Below, one piece after another: positions 7,293-15,390 of a stretch of 64,000 bases of DNA. The position numbers were made by a program, and so were the translations under genes. The DNA comes from Rhizobium sp. N324 (lineage in GTDB: Bacteria > Pseudomonadota > Alphaproteobacteria > Rhizobiales > Rhizobiaceae). The notes beneath the pieces are model-generated. The model was not told the DNA's origin. It made no database searches and was given only the letters and a program-made list of their open reading frames with translations. The DNA lies in the NCBI RefSeq assembly GCF_001664485.1, contig NZ_CP013630.1, positions 1,925,001-1,989,000 on the forward strand. Reading direction: 5' to 3'. Position 1 is the first letter of the stretch, and every line of letters begins with the position of its first letter.

Positions 7293-9743
7293 TTATTCGG
7301 CAGCCTGCGGATAGCCGATCGTCGCCATCGGCTTGAACTCGTGCTTGTCCTTGCCGGAAACACGCTCCGACCAGGGATCGACCTGGGCAAATTTCTGGCT
7401 GAAGACGAAGCGCTCGTAATAGGCTTTGCGCTTTTCGGCATCGCCCATGATCTGGCGGCGGATTTCCTCCAGGCCGACGCGCTTGGCCCATTTGTAGATG
7501 CGCTCGAGATAGCGGGCCTGTTCCCGATACATCTGCGTCAGCGCCACGATATGCTTCAGCGCCTCGTCCTCGGTCTTCACCAGGCCGAGCACCTCGGTGC
7601 CCTTGATGTCGAGGCCGGCGGCACCGGCGAAATGGATCTCGAAACCGGAATCCACGCAGATCACGCCGATATCCTTGCAGGTTGCTTCGGCGCAGTTGCG
7701 CGGGCAGCCGGACACGGCCAGTTTCAGCTTGGCCGGGGTCCATGAGCCCCACATGAATTTCTCGATGCGGATGCCGAGACCGGTCGAATCCTGGGTGCCG
7801 AAGCGGCACCAGTCCGAACCGACGCAGGTTTTCACGGTGCGCAGGCCCTTGGCATAGGCCTGGCCGGACACGAAGCCGGCCTTGCCGAGATCGGCCCAGA
7901 CGGCGGGCAGGTCTTCCTTCTCGATGCCGAGCAGGTCGATACGCTGGCCGCCTGTTACCTTGACCATCGGGATTTCGAACTTGTCGACGACATCGGCGAT
8001 GGCGCGCAGCTCGTTCGAATTGGTGACGCCGCCCCACATGCGCGGAACGACGGAGTAGGTGCCGTCCTTCTGGATGTTGGCGTGGACGCGCTCATTGATG
8101 AAACGCGACTGGTAGTCGTCGGCATATTCGTCCGGCCAGTCGCTGACTAGGTAGTAGTTGAGCGCCGGCCGACACTTGGCGCAGCCGCAGGAGGTCTTCC
8201 ATTCCAATTCCTGCATGACGGCAGGAATGCTCTTCAGACCCTTGGCCTTGATCAGGCGGCGAACGTCGTCATGGCCGAGTTCGGTGCAGGTGCACATCGG
8301 CTGCACGGCGGCCGGATTGTAGCCGTCGCCGAGCGTCAGCGCCATCAGTTGTTCGACGAGGCCGGTGCAGGAGCCGCACGAGGCGGATGCCTTGGTATGG
8401 GCGCGCACGTCGTCAAGCGACGTCAGCCCTTTGCTCGTGATCGTCGAGGTAATCTTACCCTTGCATACGCCGTTGCAGCCACAAATCTCCGCGTCATCCG
8501 GCAAGGCTGCAACGGCCGCCATAGGGTCCAGCGGCGACCCTCCCTGGTAGGCCTGACCGAAGATCAGCGTCTCGCGCATCTCCGAAATATCGGTGGCCTT
8601 CTTCTTCAGATCGTTGAACCAGGCGCCGTCGGCGGTCTCGCCGTACAGCACGGTTCCGATGATCTTGTTGTCTTTCAGCACGAGGCGCTTGTAGACGCCG
8701 GCTGAAGCATCGCGCAGCACGATCTCCTCGCGGTCGTCGCCATCGGCGAAATCACCGAGCGAATAAAGCTCGATACCGGTGACCTTCAGCTTGGTCGGCG
8801 TGTCCGCATGCACGAAAGCCGGGGAACGGTCGTCCGAGAGATGTGCCGCGGCAATGCGGGCCATTTCGTAGAGCGGCGCGACGAGGCCGTAGACCATGCC
8901 GCCCACCTCGGCGCATTCGCCGAGCGCAAAGATATCGCCGTCCGAGGTCTGCATGCCGGCATCGACGACGATGCCGCGATTGACCGCAAGGCCGGCGTCC
9001 TTCGCCAGGCCGACGCTCGGACGAATGCCGACGGCCATGACGACGAGGGTCGCCGGGATGATGCGGCCGTCGTCGAGTTCGATGCCTTCGACCTTGCCAT
9101 TGCCGATAATCGCCTTGGTATTGGCCTTGCAGATGACCTTGATGCCGCGTTCCTCGACCGCCTTCTGCAAGAGATAGCCGGCCGCGGGATCGAGCTGGCG
9201 CTCCATCAGCGTCGGCATGACGTGCAGCACGGTGACGTCCATGCCGCGCTGGGCAAGGCCGGCCGCCGCTTCGAGGCCAAGCAGGCCGCCGCCGATGACG
9301 ACGGCCTTTTCGCGCGACTGGGCGGCAAGCAGCATCGCCTGCACGTCGTCGAGATCGCGATAGGTGATGACGCCGGGCAGATCCTTGCCGGGAACCGGGA
9401 TAATGAACGGCACCGAACCGGTGGCGATCACCAGCTTGTCGTAGCTTTCGGTGACGCCGTGATCGGAGGTGACGGTCTTGGCGACACGATCGATATTGAC
9501 GATCTTGTGGCCCTTGTAGAGCATGATGCCGTGTTTGATGTACCAGCCGTCACCGTGAATGATGATCTGCTCGTAGTCCTTTTCGCCGGAGAGAACCGGC
9601 GACAGCATGATGCGGTCGTAATTGACGCGCGGCTCAGCATTGAAGATCGTAACTTCATAGCGTCCGGGCGCCCGTTCGAGGAGGTGCTCCAGCATGCGCC
9701 CGGGCGCCATGCCATTGCCGATGATGACGAGTTTTTCTGTCAT
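7293..9743 (-). CDS. nirB: Nitrite reductase [NAD(P)H] large subunit
   Basis: An 816-residue flavo-siroheme enzyme that completes nitrate assimilation by making ammonium. Domains in order: FAD/NAD-binding pyridine-nucleotide disulfide reductase fold (KLVIIGNGMAPGRM at the N-terminus, second Rossmann motif VVIGGGLLGLEAA near residue 150). Two BFD-like [2Fe-2S] segments follow (CGCNGVCKG with CGSC, then CTCTELG with CGCAKC). Next comes the ferredoxin-like half-domain, and then the siroheme/[4Fe-4S] domain with cysteines in TCVGSDWC and SGCPRNC. All expected cysteines are present. It is the second gene of the operon, starting 17 nt after narK ends. Confidence 0.96.
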   Translation of the reverse strand: MTEKLVIIGNGMAPGRMLEHLLERAPGRYEVTIFNAEPRVNYDRIMLSPVLSGEKDYEQIIIHGDGWYIKHGIMLYKGHKIVNIDRVAKTVTSDHGVTESYDKLVIATGSVPFIIPVPGKDLPGVITYRDLDDVQAMLLAAQSREKAVVIGGGLLGLEAAAGLAQRGMDVTVLHVMPTLMERQLDPAAGYLLQKAVEERGIKVICKANTKAIIGNGKVEGIELDDGRIIPATLVVMAVGIRPSVGLAKDAGLAVNRGIVVDAGMQTSDGDIFALGECAEVGGMVYGLVAPLYEMARIAAAHLSDDRSPAFVHADTPTKLKVTGIELYSLGDFADGDDREEIVLRDASAGVYKRLVLKDNKIIGTVLYGETADGAWFNDLKKKATDISEMRETLIFGQAYQGGSPLDPMAAVAALPDDAEICGCNGVCKGKITSTITSKGLTSLDDVRAHTKASASCGSCTGLVEQLMALTLGDGYNPAAVQPMCTCTELGHDDVRRLIKAKGLKSIPAVMQELEWKTSCGCAKCRPALNYYLVSDWPDEYADDYQSRFINERVHANIQKDGTYSVVPRMWGGVTNSNELRAIADVVDKFEIPMVKVTGGQRIDLLGIEKEDLPAVWADLGKAGFVSGQAYAKGLRTVKTCVGSDWCRFGTQDSTGLGIRIEKFMWGSWTPAKLKLAVSGCPRNCAEATCKDIGVICVDSGFEIHFAGAAGLDIKGTEVLGLVKTEDEALKHIVALTQMYREQARYLERIYKWAKRVGLEEIRRQIMGDAEKRKAYYERFVFSQKFAQVDPWSERVSGKDKHEFKPMATIGYPQAAE

Positions 9744-9760
9744 ATTTCCAAATCCTTAGA

Positions 9761-11002
9761 TCAGGTTGCAGCCACGGGCGCCGAGTGCCCTTGGCGCGAC
9801 AATTGCTTCACGGACAGGTGCATCCAGACGAGCGAGATCGCGACGATTGCGAAGAGCAGCAGGAAGCAGCTGGACCAAAGGCCGGTCATGTCCTTGAGGA
9901 AACCGAAGGCGATCGGCAGGATAAAGCCGCCGAGACCGCCCATCATCCCGACGATGCCGCCGACGGCGCCGACGCTTTCGGGATAGTAGGCCGGGATGTG
10001 TTTGAAGACGGCGGCCTTGCCGAGGCTCATGAAGAAGCCGAGCACGAAGATGACGACGATGAAGATCACAGGGGTGATGGTCGTCGCCGGCAGGGACAGA
10101 ATGAGCGTGGCCACGGCCGACACGGCCAGCATCGCATACATCACGCTGCGCGCACCCTTCTTGTCCGACAGCACGCCACCGAAAGCGCGGAAGATGCTGC
10201 CCGGGATGGAGTAGGCAGCCGCGATCATGCCGGCAGTTTCGAGGTTGAAGCCGTAGACGCCGACCAGGTAGCGCGGCAGCCACAGGGACAGGGCGACGAA
10301 GCCACCGAAGGCGAAGAAATAGTAGAGGGAGAAACGCCAGACCTGAACATTCTGCAGCGGCGCGAATTCCTCGGCGAAACTTTTGGAGGCGACGCTGCGC
10401 TCGCGGCGAAGACGGAAGGCCGGATCGTCCGATGTGGTGAACCAGAAGACGATTGCCATCAGCGCCAGACAGACGGCCCAGATTTCCGCAACCGCCTGCC
10501 AGCCCCAGGCGAGCAGAACGAAGGGTGCGGCGAATTTGGTTACGGCTGCGCCGACATTGCCGGCGCCGAAGATGCCGAGCGCCGTTCCCTGCTTTTCCGC
10601 CGGGAAGAAGGGCGAGACGTAGGCGACACCGACGGCGAAGGAGCCGCCGGCAAGCCCAACGCCAAGGCCGGCGATCAGCATCTGCGTATAAGTCTGGGCG
10701 TAGGAAAGGAGAAAGGTCGCCAATGCGGCGGCAAGCATGGTGAGCGTGTAAACCAGACGGCCGCCGTAACGTCCCGTCCAGATGCCGAGGACGATGCGCA
10801 CGAGCGAGCCGGTGAGAACCGGGGTGCCGACCAGCAATCCGAACTCGGCCTCGTTCAAGCCGAGGTCCTGCTTGATGCGGATGCCGATGATCGCAAAGAT
10901 CGTCCAGACCGCGAAACAGAGGGTGAAAGCGACTGTGGAGATCCACAATGCTTTGGCTGGTTCGCCGTCGGACATGGGCTGCACTTTCTCGATGACAGAC
11001 AT
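9761..11002 (-). CDS. narK: Nitrate/nitrite MFS transporter
   Basis: A major-facilitator permease of the nitrate/nitrite porter family, bringing nitrate into the cytoplasm for NasA. From the ATG at 11002 it is 413 residues with about 12 predicted membrane helices. The family motif is seen in the glycine-rich AGLGVGLAGGSFAVGVAYVS helix and in the later GAVGGIVGMMGGLGGFILP helix. The start is chosen at MSVIEKVQ because a GGAG site lies about 8 nt before it; an in-frame upstream extension to 11059 would run into the terminator of the leader. It is the first gene of the structural operon and is separated from nasS by the regulated leader described below. Confidence 0.92.
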   Translation of the reverse strand: MSVIEKVQPMSDGEPAKALWISTVAFTLCFAVWTIFAIIGIRIKQDLGLNEAEFGLLVGTPVLTGSLVRIVLGIWTGRYGGRLVYTLTMLAAALATFLLSYAQTYTQMLIAGLGVGLAGGSFAVGVAYVSPFFPAEKQGTALGIFGAGNVGAAVTKFAAPFVLLAWGWQAVAEIWAVCLALMAIVFWFTTSDDPAFRLRRERSVASKSFAEEFAPLQNVQVWRFSLYYFFAFGGFVALSLWLPRYLVGVYGFNLETAGMIAAAYSIPGSIFRAFGGVLSDKKGARSVMYAMLAVSAVATLILSLPATTITPVIFIVVIFVLGFFMSLGKAAVFKHIPAYYPESVGAVGGIVGMMGGLGGFILPIAFGFLKDMTGLWSSCFLLLFAIVAISLVWMHLSVKQLSRQGHSAPVAAT

Positions 11003-11050
11003 GGCTTCTCCGTGACCCGACAAAGGTCGGGCCGATCCATCGCTGGGGGT

Positions 11051-11119
11051 TAAAAACAAAAAGCCGCTGGTCAGGCTGCGCAGGCACGAGGCGCGCGAAA
11101 TATCCTGATCAGCGGCTTT
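11051..11119 (-). terminator. Leader attenuator terminator before narK
   Basis: On the minus strand a 16-nt arm (11119-11104) pairs with 11075-11060 in 15 of 16 positions and is followed at once by a T-rich tract (TTTTTGTTTTT). The loop of about 28 nt is GC rich and may form a minor stem. It lies inside the narK leader, about 50 nt before the ATG and downstream of the sigma-54 promoter, so it would stop transcription before narK unless read-through is promoted. Confidence 0.85.
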
Positions 11120-11126
11120 GCTGGTA

Positions 11127-11144
11127 GCGCCCGCCGTTGGACGC
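11127..11144 (-). promoter_or_regulatory. ANTAR-type hexaloop hairpin P2 in the nas leader
   Basis: On the minus strand GCGTCC pairs with GGGCGC (five Watson-Crick pairs and one G-U) around the hexaloop AACGGC. The loop has A at position 1 and G at position 4, the bases conserved in RNA targets of ANTAR antiterminators. It ends 7 nt before the terminator stem. Confidence 0.72.
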
Positions 11145-11163
11145 CGAATTCATGGTCTGATGC

Positions 11164-11182
11164 GAGCGCCTATTGGGCTCTC
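11164..11182 (-). other. Linker hairpin between P1 and P2
   Basis: GAGAGCC pairs with GGCGCTC with one A-G mismatch and a five-base loop (CAATA). It does not carry the A1/G4 hexaloop, so it is probably a spacer that brings P1 and P2 close together rather than a protein site. Confidence 0.45.
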
Positions 11183-11192
11183 ATACTGCGCT

Positions 11193-11206
11193 GATCGCCA
11201 TTGATC
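11193..11206 (-). promoter_or_regulatory. ANTAR-type hexaloop hairpin P1 in the nas leader
   Basis: GATC pairs with GATC around the hexaloop AATGGC (A at position 1, G at position 4). The stem extends outward with two mismatches to about 11211 and 11188. The loop differs from the P2 loop by a single base. Its outer edge coincides with the expected transcription start from the sigma-54 promoter, so P1 would be the first structure in the RNA. Confidence 0.68.
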
Positions 11207-11222
11207 TGTGCGGTAATAGCCT

Positions 11223-11238
11223 TGCAAGCTGCGTGCCA
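11223..11238 (-). promoter_or_regulatory. Sigma-54 (RpoN) promoter of narK-nirB-nirD-nasA
   Basis: Reads TGGCACGCAGCTTGCA on the minus strand. This matches the -24/-12 consensus TGGCAC-N5-TTGCW at every conserved base with exact spacing. Transcription should begin about 12 nt further on, near 11212, giving a leader of about 210 nt before narK. Confidence 0.88.
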
Positions 11239-11325
11239 GTTTGGTGTCTTTGATTTAAGGTATTGAATAGAAATGATATTTTTAACATCCGGCCATTTGC
11301 TCGTTTTTGCGGCTGCCAAAAACCG

Positions 11326-11342
11326 TGCAAATCTTTTGTGCG
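11326..11342. promoter_or_regulatory. NtrC-like binding site 1
   Basis: TGCAA-N7-GTGCG, a 17-bp imperfect dyad matching the NtrC pattern TGCAC-N7-GTGCA at 8 of 10 arm positions. It lies about 90 bp upstream of the -24 element, a usual enhancer distance. Confidence 0.5.
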
Positions 11343-11343
11343 T

Positions 11344-11360
11344 TGCAGTGAGCGCGTGCG
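11344..11360. promoter_or_regulatory. NtrC-like binding site 2
   Basis: TGCAG-N7-GTGCG, again 8 of 10 arm positions of the NtrC dyad. It begins one base after site 1 ends, so the pair sits in tandem as NtrC enhancers commonly do. Just beyond it, 11361-11371 forms a short perfect AT-centred palindrome (GCAAATTTTGC). Confidence 0.48.
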
Positions 11361-11397
11361 GCAAATTTTGCTGGCGTTTTGTGCAGGCCGGCCTGGA

Positions 11398-12675
11398 TCA
11401 GGTCTCATCGCTGTGAGAAGCGAAGGGCAGGGCGCTCTTGACGGCAAAGCGGGCCACATAGTCCGGCAACTGCCCCGGATCGAAGACATGGCCGTCCATG
11501 AAGCGGTCGCCCTCGTCATTACCTTCGATGCGGATATCGGCGTCATCGGGCGCGTTGGCGTCGCCGAGCGCCGTGCGATAGAGATCCGAGCGGTAGGCGG
11601 ACGCGGCGGCGCGCGCCTTGCTAAGGCTGGTCTCGGCCTGTCCCCAGCGGATCATCTGGCTGTAGATCCACAGCGCATGGCTTGGCCGGGGATAGTTGGC
11701 GAAGCCGGAATGGAACTGGAAGTAATCGGCAATGACGCGGCGGTTGCCCCTGGCGTCGAGGCTGAATTCGCCGGCGAGAACACGGCGAATGATCTCGACG
11801 GGTGCGGCGATATAGCGGGGATCGGCAAGAACTGCTGCCAGCGCGTCGTGATTATCCGCCCGGTCGCACCAGCGGGCTGCCGCGTCGAGCGCCACGATCA
11901 GCCGGGAAACGGTCTCCGGATGGCCTTCGGCCCAATCCGGCCGCATGCCGATCACCTTTTCCGGGGCCGACGGCCAGATATCCTGTTTGGCGGCGACTAT
12001 GCGGCCGAGACCGCGCTCCGAGGCGACCATATTCCACGGCGCGCCGACGCAGAAACCGTCGATTGCGCCAGCTGCCAGGGCATCCGAGGTCAGCGGCGGC
12101 GGCACGACGACGAGCTTGACGTCCCTGTCGGGATCGATGCCGCCGGCCGCCAGCCAGTAGCGGAATTCGTAATTGTGCGAGGAGAAGGGATAGGTGACCC
12201 CGAAGGTCGGCAGCGGCTCGCCGCGCGCTTTGATCGCTGCCAGTGTCTTCGCCAAAGCCTGGGCATTGTCGAGCGCATTTGCCGTTTCCGGCAATCCCGC
12301 ATCATCCCGCATCCTGTCGAAAAGCCGCGTCGACAGCGTGATCGCATTGCCGCCCCGCCCCAGCGAAAACGGTGTGATCGTCGGCGAGGGATTGGAGCCG
12401 AGGCCGAGCATGGAGGCGACCGGCATCGGCGACAGCATATGGGCGATGTCGAACTGGCGGAACGCCAGGCGGTCGCGCACATTCGCCCAGGAGACGTCCT
12501 TGACGAGATCGAGCGTCAGGCCTTCCTTCTGCGCGAATCCGAATTCCGCCGCCGCAATCAAAACCGACGCGTCGACGAGCGGAATGAAACCGGCCCGCAG
12601 CACTTTCGGCCCTTCGTCGTTGATGCGTGCGGGCGAGGGTAGCTCGCCGCCGGATTTGGCGGTCGTCGTCATCAT
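11398..12675 (-). CDS. nasS: Nitrate/nitrite sensor NasS (NrtA/CmpA family, cytoplasmic)
   Basis: A 425-residue protein of the NrtA/CmpA nitrate/bicarbonate-binding family. It lacks any signal peptide or lipobox, and no ABC permease or ATPase lies nearby, which marks it as the cytoplasmic sensor rather than a transport component. In the known NasST system NasS sequesters NasT and releases it on binding nitrate or nitrite. Family features include AAEFGFAQKEGLTLDLVKD near the N-terminus, FRQFDIAHMLSPMP and the GFCVGAPWN ligand-pocket segment. ATG 12675 is preferred because GGAG lies 5 nt upstream; a GTG at 12681 is the other option. It begins 40 nt after the nasT stop, so the two are one transcript, upstream of the operon they control. 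Confidence 0.9.
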   Translation of the reverse strand: MMTTTAKSGGELPSPARINDEGPKVLRAGFIPLVDASVLIAAAEFGFAQKEGLTLDLVKDVSWANVRDRLAFRQFDIAHMLSPMPVASMLGLGSNPSPTITPFSLGRGGNAITLSTRLFDRMRDDAGLPETANALDNAQALAKTLAAIKARGEPLPTFGVTYPFSSHNYEFRYWLAAGGIDPDRDVKLVVVPPPLTSDALAAGAIDGFCVGAPWNMVASERGLGRIVAAKQDIWPSAPEKVIGMRPDWAEGHPETVSRLIVALDAAARWCDRADNHDALAAVLADPRYIAAPVEIIRRVLAGEFSLDARGNRRVIADYFQFHSGFANYPRPSHALWIYSQMIRWGQAETSLSKARAAASAYRSDLYRTALGDANAPDDADIRIEGNDEGDRFMDGHVFDPGQLPDYVARFAVKSALPFASHSDET

Positions 12676-12715
12676 ATCCACTCCGGTTTCCTCCGGAAAT
12701 CTAAGAAGCCTGCCG

Positions 12716-13303
12716 TCACATCAACAGTCCCGCGGCGGTGACGACGCTCTGGGCGATTTCCGACATCTTCTTCTTTTCGTTCATCGCCGTCTGGCGCAGC
12801 AGCGCGAAGGCCTCTTCCTCCGACAGTCCGCGCATTTTCATCAAGATGCCCTTGGCGCGCTCGATGAGCTTGCGTTCCTCCAGCGCCGAGCGGGCATCGG
12901 CAAGCTCCCGCCGCAGCCGGCTGAAGGCATTGAAACGGCTGACGGCCATGTCGAGGATCGGTTTGACCCGTTCCTTCTTCAATCCGTCCACGATATAGGC
13001 CGAGACGCCGGCATCGACAGCCGCCTCGATCGAAGCCGTGTCGGAGCGATCGACGAACATGGCGATCGGGCGAGAGACCGTGCGCGTCAGCTGGAACAGA
13101 TGCTCCATCATGTCGCGATTGGGGTTTTCGATATCGATGATGATGACGTCGGGCATCAGCGTTTCGATGGTGCGCGCGATGCCGTTGACCTCATGCACCA
13201 CGGTGACGCGCGCATGCCCTGCCTCGCGCAGTCCTTCTTCGATGATGGAGGCGCGTATGGCATTTTCGTCGATCACCAGAATTGTCAGATCGAGATGCGT
13301 CAT
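12716..13303 (-). CDS. nasT: Nitrate-responsive ANTAR antiterminator NasT
   Basis: A 195-residue response-regulator-like protein. The N-terminal pseudo-receiver domain (LTILVIDENAIRASII, then DVIIIDIENPNRDMME) is followed by an ANTAR RNA-binding domain (ERAKGILMKMRGLSEEEAFALLRQTAM). In characterised NasT proteins free NasT binds tandem hexaloop hairpins in nas mRNA leaders and prevents termination. ATG 13303 is chosen because the receiver domain begins there; the upstream extension to 13363 has no family resemblance. A weak sigma-54-like element (GG-N10-GC, TTGC box intact, poor -24) lies at 13336-13350 upstream. The predicted RNA target is in the narK leader of this same locus. Confidence 0.93.
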   Translation of the reverse strand: MTHLDLTILVIDENAIRASIIEEGLREAGHARVTVVHEVNGIARTIETLMPDVIIIDIENPNRDMMEHLFQLTRTVSRPIAMFVDRSDTASIEAAVDAGVSAYIVDGLKKERVKPILDMAVSRFNAFSRLRRELADARSALEERKLIERAKGILMKMRGLSEEEAFALLRQTAMNEKKKMSEIAQSVVTAAGLLM

Positions 13304-13544
13304 GACTCTATTTATGACGCGCTGCAGCAATTCTGGCAAGGTGCAAGCCTCAAAAATGTGCATGAATATGGATGCCTAAAAAATGACCATATTGCCGTTG
13401 TTTCGGGCTGCGCCGCTGGTCAGCAGTTTCCGGCCCGTCACCGCTTGAGGAAGCGATCCGTTTCGGCGAAAAGGCGTGACGCTTTTTGACCTCCATCTTG
13501 TGAGGGGCCAGCAGCGCGTGATCCTCGGGCGGAAGGCAAGTAGA

Positions 13545-15374
13545 ATGGCCACCAGCGACTTTCATCCGATCGACCGGATCGCTTCGGACAATGGAGCGGC
13601 AGCCCGCTTGCTGCGGGCGATCGAGGCGGTTCTCGGCATCGCGGCAGCGTTGGTTCTCGCCGTGTTGCTCGTCATGGTGCTCGTCACGGTCTGCCTGCGC
13701 TATTTCTTCGGCACTGGCTTCATCGGCGCCGAGGATTTCGGCATCTGGCTGAACGTGGCCCTGGTCGCGCTCGGCGCGCCGCTCAGCCTCAACAGTGCGC
13801 TTGCCATGCGCCTCGATGTTTTCGTCAGGATGCTGCCGGAAGGCCTGCAGAGGGTCACGCGCATCGGCGCCGATGTCTTCACCGTGCTTTCGGCGTTGAT
13901 CCTCGCCTTCGGCGGCCGCGAGATCATGACGATGCTCGGCGGCGTCTCGCCGACGCTCGGCCTGCCGGAATGGATCCGCTTCGGCTTCCTCGGCGCCGGC
14001 GGCGCGCTGCTCCTCATCGTGCTGCTTCTGCAGCGCATCGCCGACGGCCGGGTCCTGCCGGTTGCTCTTTCGCTGGTCCTCGGCATCGCGCTCTATGCCG
14101 GCATTCCGCATATCTCGGTTGATCTCGACTGGCCGCCGAGCATTTTCCTCGGGCTGATCGCGGCGATCGGCCTGGTGCTTGCCGCACCGCTGCCGCACGC
14201 CTTTCTCGCCGCAGCCTATGCCGCCATCGCTTTCGGCAGCGGCCTGCCGGAGCCGGCGATCGTTTCTGCGACCGTCACCGGTATCTCGAAATTCCTGCTG
14301 CTCGCCATTCCCTTCTTCCTGCTCGCCGGCGGCCTGCTGACGGCGTCGGGCGTCGCCAATCAGCTCGTGCGCTTTGCCGCCGCCATGGTCGGTCATCGCC
14401 GGGCCGGACTGGCGCAGACGACGCTTCTGACCAGCGTTCTGTTTTCCGGCGCTTCCGGCTCTTCGGTCGCGAATGCCGCTTTCGGCGCATCGACCTTCCA
14501 GCCCGAGCTGGTCAAACACGGTTATCGCCCGGCGCAGGCGGCGGCGATCATCGCTTCGACATCGGTTCTCGACAACATCATCCCACCTTCGATCGCATTT
14601 CTCATCCTTGCCTCGGCGACCAATCTTTCCGTCGGCGCGCTGCTGGTCGGCGGCTTCTTCGCCGGCGGGCTGATGGCAATATGCCTGGCGGTCGCCATCC
14701 ATCTGACCGTGCGTGAGCAGGCGCCCTTGCCGCGGACCAGCGCGAGACAGCGCTGGCAATCGGCGGTCCAGGCGATCCCGGCCTTCGGGCTGGGTGTCAT
14801 TGTCGTCGTCGGAATCCGCATCGGCATCGTCACGACGACGGAGGCGGCAGCGCTCGCCGCTTTCTATACGCTGCTGCTCGGCATCGGCGCGCGGCTCGGC
14901 ATCCTCTCGCTCTATGCCGCCTTCCGCCAGGCGGCGGTCGAGACGGCGGCGATCGGCCTGCTGATCGGCACGGCCGGCCCTTTCGCCTTCCTGCTGGCGG
15001 TCGACGACGTGTCTTCGCTGATCGCCCATTTGACGACGGCGCTCGGCGGCAGCGCGCTGGCCGTCATCCTTTTGTCGAACGTCATTCTGCTGGCCGTCGG
15101 TCTCGTTCTCGACATCGGCGCCGCGATCCTGCTCTTCGGCCCGATCCTGCTGCCGGCAGCGATCGCAGCCGGCATCGATCCGATCCAGTTCGGCGTCATC
15201 ATCGTCGTCAACCTGATGATCCACGGACTGACACCGCCGCTCGGCATGCTAATCTTCGTCGTCAGCGGCGTCACCCGCATTCCCGCCTCAGAGCTCTTCC
15301 GGGCGGTGGTTCCCTATCTGCTCGCTCTCCTGGTCTCGCTCGCAATCCTCTGCGCCTGGGCCATCATTTTCTAA
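13545..15374 (+). CDS. TRAP transporter fused small and large permease (DctQ-DctM)
   Basis: A 609-residue inner-membrane protein combining both TRAP permease subunits. Residues about 1-165 form the four-helix DctQ domain (including CLRYFFGTGFIGAEDFGIWL). The remainder is the roughly 12-helix DctM domain with the SGASGSSVANAAFGA motif, STSVLDNIIPPSIAF and the C-terminal HGLTPPLGM loop. It imports an organic acid or similar solute using a sodium gradient together with the binding protein encoded next. ATG 13545 has GGAAGG about 9 nt upstream; an in-frame extension to 13476 lacks the family sequence. It diverges from nasT across 240 nt with no obvious shared regulator. The substrate is not predictable. 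Confidence 0.93.
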   Translation: MATSDFHPIDRIASDNGAAARLLRAIEAVLGIAAALVLAVLLVMVLVTVCLRYFFGTGFIGAEDFGIWLNVALVALGAPLSLNSALAMRLDVFVRMLPEGLQRVTRIGADVFTVLSALILAFGGREIMTMLGGVSPTLGLPEWIRFGFLGAGGALLLIVLLLQRIADGRVLPVALSLVLGIALYAGIPHISVDLDWPPSIFLGLIAAIGLVLAAPLPHAFLAAAYAAIAFGSGLPEPAIVSATVTGISKFLLLAIPFFLLAGGLLTASGVANQLVRFAAAMVGHRRAGLAQTTLLTSVLFSGASGSSVANAAFGASTFQPELVKHGYRPAQAAAIIASTSVLDNIIPPSIAFLILASATNLSVGALLVGGFFAGGLMAICLAVAIHLTVREQAPLPRTSARQRWQSAVQAIPAFGLGVIVVVGIRIGIVTTTEAAALAAFYTLLLGIGARLGILSLYAAFRQAAVETAAIGLLIGTAGPFAFLLAVDDVSSLIAHLTTALGGSALAVILLSNVILLAVGLVLDIGAAILLFGPILLPAAIAAGIDPIQFGVIIVVNLMIHGLTPPLGMLIFVVSGVTRIPASELFRAVVPYLLALLVSLAILCAWAIIF

Positions 15375-15390
15375 TCAACAGGACAACCCT

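Noticed and set aside
9785..11053. 422-codon plus-strand frame opposite narK
   Set aside because: Low-complexity charged translation typical of the antisense of a membrane protein gene; narK frame is clearly the real one.
13350..15224. 624-codon minus-strand frame opposite the TRAP permease
   Set aside because: Extremely Arg/Asp/Glu-rich translation, the expected antisense of hydrophobic helices; no ribosome binding site.
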